Shown here in pieces: positions 1 to 7,300 of a stretch of 8,295 bases of DNA; positions within the stretch are counted from its first letter, which is position 1, and every line of letters begins with the position of its first letter. The DNA is from JBCBEX01 sp039027055 (GTDB lineage Bacteria; Bacteroidota; Rhodothermia; Rhodothermales; Rubricoccaceae), in NCBI GenBank assembly GCA_039027055.1, contig JBCCLD010000211.1, positions 1-8,295 of the forward strand. The letters run 5' to 3'. The position numbers and the translations under genes are program-made. Below the pieces are notes generated by a model. It was not told the DNA's origin, searched no databases, and saw nothing but the letters and a program-made list of their open reading frames with translations.

Positions 1-3000
1 CTGGCTCAGGCGGCTATGCTACGGAGCCTGGCTGGTGGCTTCGGTCGGGCCGATGCGGCGTTCTTGGAAGGCCGGATCTACCGGCGGCAAGGCGACGTCG
101 ACGCCGCACTCCGCGCCTTCGACGAAGCGCAACGCGGGTATGAGGCCGCCCAAGATTCGGCCGGGCTAGCGACGACCCTGCGCCTGATCGGGCTCATGTA
201 TCGGCAGCAGGGTGATTTTGACGCGGCGCTGGAGTTGTACGACCAGGCCCGCCTGCTCTACGAGACGATCGGCGACAGCGTGGGCCTCGCGAACACGCTC
301 AGCAGCACGAGCATCGTCCTTCGCCGCCGAGGGAATAGTGAGGGCGCACGTGACCTCCTCACCCGCGCGCTGGCCCTCACCGAGGCGGCAAACGACGAGC
401 GGGCGATGTCCATCGTCCTCAACAACCTCGGCCTCGTCTACGAGAACCTCGGTGACTATGACGGCGCCCTCGAAGCCTACACCCGCTCTCTCACGCTCAA
501 AGAGGCAGCCGGCGATGTCCGCGGGATCGCCAGCTTGCTCAACAACATTGGCGCAGTCTACCTCGACCAGGAGGCCTATGCCGACGCGCAAGCCATGTTC
601 GAGCGCGTGCTTCGTCTGCAAGAAGACCTAGGTCAACCAGCGGGGGTGGCGCGGGCGCTCAACAACCTCGGCCTTGTCGTCTCGCGCCAGGGCGATCTCG
701 ACGAAGCGCTGGACCTCTTCGAGCGGTCGCTGGCGATCAAAGAGGACTTGGGCGATCGACAGGGGGCGACCAACTCGCTACTGAACCTCGGGAGCCTGCA
801 CGAGGCGCGGGCGAACTACGAGGCGGCGGAGACCTACTACGCCCAGGCCCTGGAGCAGTACCGCGCCCTGGGCATCGTCGATGGAGAGGCGACGGCGCAG
901 CTCAACCTCGGCACGGTCTACCTAGCGCAGCAGCGGTTGGAGGAGGCCCTCGAGTCCACGACCGCAGCGGGGACCCTCGCCGACGCGATAGGGGCACTCC
1001 CGAAGCTGCGAGCGGCCTACGAGCAACAAGCCGCCATCCTCAAGGAACTGGGGCGGTACGAGGAGGCCCTCGCGGCGCACGAGGCGTACAAGGCGGTGGA
1101 CGACTCGCTCTTCACGACGGAGAGCCAGAGCGTGTTCGCCGAGTTTCAGGCGCAGTACCGCTCGGAGCAGCAGCAGCAGCGGATCGCGCTCCTGGAGGCG
1201 CGGCGGTCGGAGCAGCGGCTGTGGGTGGTGCTGTTGCTGGGTGGGCTGGGCCTGCTGACGATCGTGGTCGCGGGGCTTGCCGCTCAGGTACGGTTGCGGC
1301 GCAAGGCGCTTGCGGCGGTGGAGCAGGCGCGGCGCGATACGGAGGAGAAGGCGAATCTGCTGGAGGCACAGGCGGGCGAGTTGGAACGCGCCAACGCGCT
1401 CCAAAGCCGCTTCCTTGCTAACATCAGCCACGAGTTCCGCACGCCGCTCACGCTGACGTTCGGTCCGCTCGATGACCTGCTCGATGGACGCTACCACGTT
1501 GAGGAGGCGGCGCGACCTCACCTCCAACGCGCACGTCACAACGGCGGACGATTGCTCCGGCTCATCAACCAACTCCTCGACCTCTCCAAGCTGGACGCGG
1601 GGGCCCTCCTGCTTCGTCCAGCACACCAGGATCTGGCGGGTCACCTCCGTCAAATCACGGCGCTGTTCGGGTCGGTGGCACAGCGTCGGCGGATTGCGTT
1701 CAAGGTCGAGGGGGTCGAACAGCCCCATGCCTTCGTCTATGACGCGGACAAGATCGAGAAGGTGGTCGTGAACCTCCTGTCCAACGCCTTCAAGTTTACG
1801 CAGCCGGGGGGGACGATCTCGCTGGTGTTGATCAAGGACGACGAGGGAACGAACGGCGGCGTGCGCATCGAGGTCGCTGACTCGGGGCAGGGCATCCCGT
1901 CGGACGCCGCTCCGCTGCTCTTCGACCGGTTCTACCAGGTCGAGAGTGGTACGACGCGCGCGCAGGAGGGCACCGGCATCGGCCTCGCGCTCGTCAAAGA
2001 ACTCGTCGAGCTGCACGGTGGCACCATCGCAGTCGAGAGCACGGAGGGCATCGGGACGACGTTCACGGTGACGTTCCCCACGATGGAGGCGCGTGCCGAT
2101 GCGGGTTTCGAGGGAGACGGCCATGGATTGGACACCGGCGCACGCGAGTCGGAACCTGTCGGGCTAGGCGCGTCCGATCTAGATACGGACACGTCCTGGG
2201 CCGTTGAGGAAGTGGCGGAACTGCGCGGCGGCGGAGAAGCAGTGCCCCTCACAGCGGTTGAAGACACCGAAGAGCAGGAGGGGGGGACCGGCGAGGAGGA
2301 CGAGGCCCCTGAGTCGCTGGTCTTGGTCGTCGAGGACAATGCCGACATGCGGGCCTACATCCGCAGCCACCTCGACGACCGCGCCGTGGTGGTCGAGGCG
2401 GAGAACGGCCGGGTGGGGGTCGAGCGGGCCCTCGAACTCGTGCCTGACCTCGTGGTCTCGGACGTGATGATGCCCGACCTCGACGGGCTTGACTTCACGG
2501 CCGCGCTCAAGGCCGACGCGCGGACCAGCCACATCCCGGTCCTGCTGCTGACCGCGCGCGCGGAGGTCGCCGACCGCATCGCAGGCTACGAGTCAGGGGC
2601 TGACGCGTATCTCCCGAAGCCGTTCAGCGCGGCGGAACTACGGGTGCGGGTGCGGACGCTCATTGCGGAGCGGCGTCGGCTATGGGCCCGCTTCCGAGCG
2701 GCTGCCGAGCACCCATCGCCCACCGAGGCGCTCACGTCCAACGGGGACGGGGCGACGCCTCACAGGAACGGGGCAACGCACGATACGCCCGAGCCCGCTC
2801 AACTCCCCCCCCGGGAGGCGATGTTTGTGGCGGACGTGCACGCCTTGGTCACCGAACGGCTCGCCGATCCGGCCTTTGGCGTAGACGCCCTCGCCGAAGC
2901 GCTCGCCATGAGTTCACGCCAACTCCTGCGCAAGCTGAGGGCGCTCACGGGCGAGACGACGGTGGGGCTCTTGCGTCGGCGGCGGCTGGAACGCGCTGCG

Positions 3001-3174
3001 TCGGCGTTGGCGTCCGGTGCCGACTCGGTCAAGGCGGTCGCCTTCGAGGTCGGGTTCGCGAACGAGTCGGCGTTCAGCCGTGCCTTTAGTCAGCACTTCG
3101 GAGTCGCGCCCTCCGCCTATGCAGAGCAGCACCAGACCGACCTCGAGGGAAGCGCCTCCGACACGAGCGGCTGA
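1..3174 (+). CDS. TPR-containing hybrid sensor histidine kinase / response regulator with AraC-type output (5' partial)
   Basis: This is a one-protein two-component system: it should autophosphorylate on His, pass the phosphate to Asp and bind DNA. The frame is open to the left edge. The first ATG is at 16 (residue 1 below), but no ribosome site or signal peptide precedes it, so the true start is probably upstream. In order it shows nine TPR units (about 13-372), a Q-rich coiled coil, one membrane helix (about 403-424), a second coiled coil, HisKA with H472 in 'NISHEFRTP', and HATPase_c with N-box N586/N590, G1 'DSGQGIP' (622-628) and G2 'GTGIGL' (652-657). After an acidic linker (about 692-766) comes a receiver with D774, phospho-acceptor D816, T846 and K868. 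A second linker leads to two AraC helix-turn-helices (about 935-1038). In related proteins the TPRs are periplasmic, which fits one membrane helix. The ligand is unknown. I see no clear hairpin terminator after the stop. Confidence 0.95.
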   Translation: MAQAAMLRSLAGGFGRADAAFLEGRIYRRQGDVDAALRAFDEAQRGYEAAQDSAGLATTLRLIGLMYRQQGDFDAALELYDQARLLYETIGDSVGLANTLSSTSIVLRRRGNSEGARDLLTRALALTEAANDERAMSIVLNNLGLVYENLGDYDGALEAYTRSLTLKEAAGDVRGIASLLNNIGAVYLDQEAYADAQAMFERVLRLQEDLGQPAGVARALNNLGLVVSRQGDLDEALDLFERSLAIKEDLGDRQGATNSLLNLGSLHEARANYEAAETYYAQALEQYRALGIVDGEATAQLNLGTVYLAQQRLEEALESTTAAGTLADAIGALPKLRAAYEQQAAILKELGRYEEALAAHEAYKAVDDSLFTTESQSVFAEFQAQYRSEQQQQRIALLEARRSEQRLWVVLLLGGLGLLTIVVAGLAAQVRLRRKALAAVEQARRDTEEKANLLEAQAGELERANALQSRFLANISHEFRTPLTLTFGPLDDLLDGRYHVEEAARPHLQRARHNGGRLLRLINQLLDLSKLDAGALLLRPAHQDLAGHLRQITALFGSVAQRRRIAFKVEGVEQPHAFVYDADKIEKVVVNLLSNAFKFTQPGGTISLVLIKDDEGTNGGVRIEVADSGQGIPSDAAPLLFDRFYQVESGTTRAQEGTGIGLALVKELVELHGGTIAVESTEGIGTTFTVTFPTMEARADAGFEGDGHGLDTGARESEPVGLGASDLDTDTSWAVEEVAELRGGGEAVPLTAVEDTEEQEGGTGEEDEAPESLVLVVEDNADMRAYIRSHLDDRAVVVEAENGRVGVERALELVPDLVVSDVMMPDLDGLDFTAALKADARTSHIPVLLLTARAEVADRIAGYESGADAYLPKPFSAAELRVRVRTLIAERRRLWARFRAAAEHPSPTEALTSNGDGATPHRNGATHDTPEPAQLPPREAMFVADVHALVTERLADPAFGVDALAEALAMSSRQLLRKLRALTGETTVGLLRRRRLERAASALASGADSVKAVAFEVGFANESAFSRAFSQHFGVAPSAYAEQHQTDLEGSASDTSG
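52..1131 (+). repeat. Nine in-gene TPR units, exact 40-residue (120 bp) period
   Basis: The N-terminal sensor part of the kinase is built from units starting near residues 13, 53, 93, 133, 173, 213, 253, 293 and 333 (counted from the ATG at 16), with no spacing drift. The central units carry 'NNLGxVY' then 'GDxxxALxxxxRSLxLKE', the usual TPR helix A/helix B pattern with an extended 40-residue repeat. Units 1, 3, 8 and 9 are more diverged. Such TPR superhelices normally bind peptides or partner proteins. Here they probably form the sensor domain, but nothing in the sequence names the ligand. Confidence 0.88.
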
Positions 3175-3277
3175 CCGCACTGGGGCTAAGCTAGGGCGTG
3201 CCCACAGCCGCCTGAGGAACTCCCCGTAACCGAGCGCTCATAACAGGTCGCCGGGTTGTTAACACGCCCGCACCTTG

Positions 3278-3363
3278 GTCATCCCGGACTTGATCCGGAG
3301 CCAAAGGCCGACGCAGTCAATCCACACGATGTACCGCATGGATCTCCGCGTTCGTGCTGATGA
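3278..3363. repeat. Dispersed-repeat-like element beginning GTCATCCCGGACTTGATCCGG
   Basis: The left end (3278-3298) is a short sequence I recognise as a very common intergenic repeat in several GC-rich bacterial groups. It contains the dyad CCGGA-CTTGA-TCCGG (3284-3298). The right end contains ATGGATCTCCGCGTTCG (3339-3355) and closes with GATGA (3359-3363), matching in inverted sense the TCATC at 3279-3283. The arms pair only partly, so it looks like a decayed or composite copy. It has no coding capacity. It could be a REP-like or MITE-like element moved by a transposase encoded elsewhere. Confidence 0.55.
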
Positions 3364-3388
3364 AAGTAGCTGTTCGACCCCTTCTCAT

Positions 3389-3514
3389 TGTCATCCTGAG
3401 CGCAATCCGCGCAGCGGATGAAGTCGAAGGATCCTGTTCATATCTCTCGGCTACGAAGCGACTTGGATGCTGGTCCACAGATCCTTCGGCTCGCTGCGCT
3501 CGCTCAGGATGACA
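3389..3514. repeat. Inverted-repeat element with perfect 14-bp ends (TGTCATCCTGAGCG)
   Basis: TGTCATCCTGAGCG at 3389-3402 is the exact reverse complement of CGCTCAGGATGACA at 3501-3514. A second inner pair, CGAAGGATC (3425-3433) and GATCCTTCG (3480-3488), continues the stem. The left arm also carries its own hairpin, ATCCGC-GCA-GCGGAT (3405-3419). The centre (3434-3479) is unpaired. The TCATCCTGAGCG...CGAAGGATC motif is a widespread intergenic repeat in unrelated GC-rich bacteria. The element is non-coding and resembles a REP/BIME or small MITE. It could fold as RNA and act as a transcript barrier after the kinase gene, but no T-run follows directly. Confidence 0.75.
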
Positions 3515-3570
3515 TCGTTTTGAAAAGTTTACCTATGTCAGCGAGTTCTTGGGGATGACTCTTTAGGTGA

Positions 3571-3578
3571 AAGGAGGT
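3571..3578 (+). promoter_or_regulatory. Orphan Shine-Dalgarno-like sequence AAGGAGGT
   Basis: AAGGAGGT is a perfect match to the consensus complementary to the 3' end of 16S rRNA. No ATG or GTG lies 5-10 bases downstream. The nearest possible start is a TTG at 3593, 14 bases away, opening an unconvincing 87-codon frame (3593-3856) with an in-frame ATG at 3611. The two better-supported starts, 3807 and 4145, have no such sequence. It may be coincidence, the remnant of a lost gene, or the site of a short unrecognised peptide. Confidence 0.25.
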
Positions 3579-3622
3579 ATCAACTCAGAGCGTTGGTATC
3601 GGGTGCTGTAATGGCGGCGCAT

Positions 3623-3704
3623 GTCCGATCGGGCAAAGCTGCGTCGGATGCGGCAATGAGGTTGTCCGGTCGGGCAATGCCTCTGTCGGGAACGGCACGG
3701 GCAC
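3623..3704 (+). repeat. Degenerate tandem array, four units of 20-21 bp
   Basis: Units begin at 3623 (GTCCGATCGGGCAAAGC), 3643 (GTCGGATGCGGCAATG), 3664 (GTCCGGTCGGGCAATGC) and 3685 (GTCGGGAACGGCACGG), so the period is 20, 21 and 21 bases. Units 1 and 3 agree at 16 of 20 positions; unit 4 is weakest. The spacing is two helical turns, as for a row of protein-binding sites on one DNA face. AraC-family proteins bind sites of about this length, so it could be an operator for the upstream regulator, but that is speculation. It could instead be chance similarity or the trace of a decayed short coding repeat. Confidence 0.4.
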
Positions 3705-3740
3705 GCCGTTCCATATTGGATGCCGGTGTACGCACACCTT

Positions 3741-3763
3741 CACGAGGCACTACTCGGCTCGTG
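3741..3763. promoter_or_regulatory. Inverted repeat CACGAG-N11-CTCGTG
   Basis: CACGAG (3741-3746) and CTCGTG (3758-3763) form a perfect 6-bp inverted repeat with an 11-base centre. A small hairpin, GGTGT-ACGC-ACACC, lies just before it at 3725-3738. The inverted repeat sits 44 bases before the candidate GTG start at 3807. It could be an operator or a transcript hairpin. A 6-bp dyad is not rare enough in GC-rich DNA to be sure. Confidence 0.2.
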
Positions 3764-3806
3764 CTGACAACGCTGTCCGTCCGGCCCTCCATCTTGGGTT
3801 TCCCCA

Positions 3807-4106
3807 GTGAACAACGCTCAGCCACCACGACCTACCGATCCGACGTCCGTCGGTGACAACCAATCCGCCACCGATACCGGTAGTCCACCGCAGGAAAACC
3901 AGCAGAGCGCTACGTCTCATCTCCCAGCCGCAGGCGCGCCTCCCACCACCCCAGGGCAAGGCATCCCGCCTGGAGCGCGCACGCCTGTGGCCAGGGACCC
4001 CAAGCACCTCGAGATCGACGCGCTCGACGCCATGCTGGGCACGGAGCAGACACCTGCGCTCCCCGAAGGCTCCGCCGAGCACCGCCGCACCACTCCTTCC
4101 GTGTAG
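3807..4106 (+). CDS. Possible small Pro/Ser/Thr-rich hypothetical protein (99 aa)
   Basis: I do not recognise a family. The frame opens after a stop at 3765-3767. GTG 3807 is the only plausible start; there is no upstream ATG and no ribosome site. The product is polar and likely disordered for about 65 residues (many Pro, Gln, Thr, Ser), then carries a more ordered, acidic segment, 'KHLEIDALDAMLGTEQ'. It has few Arg, unlike the Arg-rich overlapping frames, and G/C-ending codons rise in the second half, which favours real coding. It has no signal peptide or membrane helix. It stops at 4104-4106, 38 bases before the large secreted-protein gene, so co-transcription is possible. It could equally be a chance frame in the leader of that gene. 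Confidence 0.42.
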   Translation: MNNAQPPRPTDPTSVGDNQSATDTGSPPQENQQSATSHLPAAGAPPTTPGQGIPPGARTPVARDPKHLEIDALDAMLGTEQTPALPEGSAEHRRTTPSV

Positions 4107-4144
4107 CCCCACGGTCCCTACCGCATCCACCCGGATTCCTCGCT

Positions 4145-4321
4145 ATGGCTCCGCTCTTGCCGTCGGCCCGCCGCCGCGCTCTGCCTGTCCGCCCGTTCTC
4201 CGTACGTCCGTTCGCTGGCGCTCGCCAGGTTGCCCGCCGCCGCCTCGCGTGGTTGCGCCGCTCCGCTGCCGCGGGGACGCTCACGCTCGCGATGCTGCAG
4301 GGCGCACCGGAAGCTCAGGCC
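4145..4321 (+). other. Predicted signal peptide of the large repeat protein
   Basis: Residues 1-40 are unusually Arg-rich and long for a Sec n-region. They are followed by a short hydrophobic core, 'AAAGTLTLAML', and the segment 'GAPEAQA' with predicted cleavage after Ala59 and before 'QVAST'. A double Arg ('LRRSAAAG') precedes the core but lacks the full Tat consensus, so Sec export is more likely. The true start might be further in, but no later ATG before the core is available. Confidence 0.65.
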
Positions 4322-7300
4322 CAGGTCGCTTCCACCGCCGCCGGCGCGGAGTTCCAGGTCAACACCTACACGACAAGCGTCCAGAGTTTCTCCGCCGTGG
4401 CACGGGACGCCGACGGCGACTTCGTGGTCGTGTGGGAGAGCGGAAATAGCTTCCTAGGGAGCCAGGACGGGTCTACGAGTGGCATCTACGGGCAACGCTA
4501 CGCGGCGGATGGCACGCCCCTGGGCTCCGAGTTCCTCGTCAACACCTTCACCACGAGCTTGCAGCAGAGGCCCGCCGTGGCGATGGACGCCGACGGCGAC
4601 TTTGTGGTCGTCTGGCAGAGTGGCGACTACGACGGAGACACCCAAGACGGGGATTCCTACGGCATCTACGCGCAGCGCTACGCGTCGGATGGCACGGCCC
4701 TCGGCTCCGAGTTCCAGGTCAACACCTACACGACGAGCTTCCAGTTCGAGCCCGCCGTGGCGATGGACGCCGATGGCGACTTTGTTGTCGCCTGGACGAG
4801 CGATGGTCCAGACGGGGCCTCCTTCGGTATCGCTGCGCAGCGGTACGCGGCGGACGGTACGGCCCAGGGCAGCGAGTTCCAGGTCAACACCTACACCACG
4901 AGCTTACAGCAAAACCCCGCCGTGGCGATGGACGCGGATGGCGACTTCGTAGTCGTTTGGGAGAGCTACCAGAGCATTAACCGCAACGAGATCTTCGGGC
5001 AGCGCTACAGTGCCGCGGGCACACCCCAAGGTGTCGAGTTTCAGGTCAACACCGACACGGCCGGCAACCAGGAGAGCCCCGCCATCGCGATGGACGCCGA
5101 CGGGGACTTCGTCGTCGTCTGGGAGGGACCCGACGTGAGTGTCATTGGCGTCTTTGCGCAGCGCTACGCGTCAGACGGCACGGCGCAGGATGCCGAGTTC
5201 CAAGTCAATACCTACACCACCGACCGTCAGAGCTTTCCAGCGGTAGCGATGGATGCCGACGGGAGCTTTGTGACCACGTGGACGAGCAGCTACCAGGACG
5301 GCGACCGGACCGGCGTCTTCGCCCAGCGCTACTCCGACGTGCCAGCGTCCGTGCCCGAGGGAGGCGAGGCGGCCGTGAACATCGCCACGGCCGGCGGCCA
5401 AGCGGACCCCGCAGTGGCCATCGATGACGCGGGCGACTTTGTGGTGACGTGGGAGGGCTCCGACGCCGACGGCACAGGCATCCTCGCGCAGCGCTACAAC
5501 GCCGACGGCACCCCCGCAGGCTTCCAGTTCCAGGTCAACACCGTCGCCACCGGCGACCAAGCCATACCCGCTGCCGCCATCGACGCCGACGGGGACTTCG
5601 TCGTCGTCTGGGAGGGCCCCGATGGTGGTTTCATTGGCGTCTTTGCGCAACGCTATGCCGCCGACGGCACCGCCCAGGGTGCTGAGTTCCAGGTCGCCAC
5701 TACCACCGAAGAAGACTCGGTCGATCCCGCCGTGGCGATGGACGCGGACGGCGACTTCGTGGTCGTCTGGACGACCAACCAGCGCGTCTTCGCGCAGCGC
5801 TACGCCGCCGATGGCTCCGCTGAAGGCAGCGCGTTCCAAGCCGCCGTGGCGGGGATCACTAATAACATCGATCCCTCGGTGGCGATGGACGCCGACGGCG
5901 ACTTCGTCGTCGCCTGGAGCGGAAGCGGCACCGGAGGTGGTGGCTACAACACGACCGACGTCTACGCGCAGCGCTTCAGTGCCGACGGCTCGGCCCAGGG
6001 GTCAGCCATCCAGGTGAGCCCCGTCGCCGGCGGTACCCAACAGGCGGACGTCACGCCCTCGGTGGCGATGGACGCCGACGGGGACTTCGTCGTGGCCTAC
6101 GCCAAGCAGTACTATGCAGGCACGACCCCAGTCGATGTCTACCTGCGACGCTACGCCGCCGACGGGACGGCGCTCAGCAGCGAGACGCTCGTCCACGACG
6201 CCACGACGAACGACCAGCGGGCACCGTCGGTGTCGTCGGACGCCGATGGAGACTTCGTGGTGGTGTGGCAGGAGACAACGCGAGACGGGTCAGGCACGGG
6301 CGTGTTCGGGCAGCAGTTCTTGGCGGACGGGACCGAGAACGGAGGCGAGTTCCAGGTAAACGCCTACACGACGAACGGGCAGAGCACGCCGGTGGTGGGG
6401 TTGGACGCGAGCGGCGACTTCGTGGTCGCCTGGGCGGGTGAGGGCACGGGCGACAATGCAGGCGTCTTCGCGCGGCGCTACGACGTGGAGGACCTCATCC
6501 GCCCGTCCGTAGAGCCGCCCCCTGGCCTCCCCGATGGGGTCCCGACTACGACGGCCGGTACCCAGCGCGATCCCGCCGTGGTTCGCGCCGATGCAGGTGC
6601 CTTCGCCATCGTCTGGGAGAGCCCCGACGGCGCCGGCACCGGGATCTATGGGCAGCGCTATGCCGCGGACGGCACCGCCCAGGGTAGCGAGTTCCAGGTC
6701 AACACCGACACGGCCGGGAACCAGGAGAGCCCCGCCATCGCGATGGACGCCGACGGGGATTTCGTCGTCGTCTGGGAGGGCCCTGACGGGAGTGTCGTTG
6801 GCGTCTTCGCGCAGCGCTACGCCGCCGACGGCACCGCGCAGGGCGCTGAGTTCCAGGTCGCCACTACCACCCTAGAAGACCCGGTCGATCCCGCCGTGGC
6901 GATGGACGCGGACGGCGACTTCGTGGTCGTCTGGGCGACGAACCGCCGCGTCGTCGCGCGGCGCTACGCCGCCGACGGCACCGCCCAGGGTAGCGAAGCG
7001 GAAGCTGCCTTTGCAGACATCAGAAACAACATCGATCCCTCGGTGGCGATGGATGCCGATGGGGACTACGTCGTGGCCTGGAGCGGAGCCGGCACCGGCG
7101 GTGGCTTCTACAACACGACCGACGTCTACGTGCAGCGCTTCAGCGCCGACGGCTCGGCCCAGGGGTCAGCCATCCAGGTGAGCCCCGCGGCGAGCGGCAC
7201 CCAGGAAGCGGACGGGGTGCCCTCGGTGACGATGGACACCGACGGGGACTTCGTGGTGGTCTACAGCAAGGGGTACTACGCAGGCGGGCCCCCCTACGAC

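Larger units (their letters stand above)
3175..3806. other. Long intergenic spacer with repeats and possible regulatory DNA
   Basis: No convincing gene lies in these 632 bases. The reading frames that exist are Arg/Ser-rich and overlap on both strands, as expected by chance in GC-rich DNA. The spacer contains two dispersed-repeat elements, one AT-richer patch around 3515-3540, an orphan Shine-Dalgarno-like sequence, a short tandem array and an inverted repeat, each listed separately. An 8-bp palindrome TGTTAACA lies at 3257-3264. I found no strong intrinsic terminator after the kinase gene and no clear match to the Bacteroidota TTTG / TAnnTTTG promoter. Confidence 0.7.

Noticed and set aside
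1168..1179. (CAG)4 microsatellite in the kinase coiled coil
   Set aside because: It is only four copies, in frame, and encodes Gln in a Gln-rich coiled coil; slippage would not shift the frame.
922..2124. 400-codon open frame on the minus strand opposite the kinase gene
   Set aside because: It lies wholly antisense to conserved kinase domains, is rich in Arg/Leu/Glu as expected from complementing GC-biased codons, and has no recognisable motif.
3389..3514. Intrinsic terminator for the kinase gene
   Set aside because: The hairpin is strong but begins more than 200 bases after the stop codon, has an unpaired centre, and only a short TTTT follows a few bases later. A dispersed repeat explains it better.
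3515..3545. Promoter in the AT-richer patch (TTTTG, TTGAAA)
   Set aside because: Only one half-element is visible; no TAnnTTTG or TATAAT-like partner lies at proper spacing.
3593..3856. 87-codon + strand frame from TTG 3593, with a perfect Shine-Dalgarno sequence 14 bases upstream
   Set aside because: The start is poor, the spacing is too long, the product is Arg/Ser-rich with no motif, and its end overlaps the better-looking frame at 3807. I kept the ribosome-site sequence as an observation only.
3853..4449. 198-codon + strand frame crossing the start of the large gene
   Set aside because: The product is Arg/Pro-rich without structure and overlaps the signal peptide and first repeat of the well-supported frame.
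5171..5839. 222-codon minus-strand open frame within the repeat array
   Set aside because: It is a mirror of the repeated + strand codons: its periodic sequence simply follows the DADGDF unit period, and the + frame continues unbroken through it.
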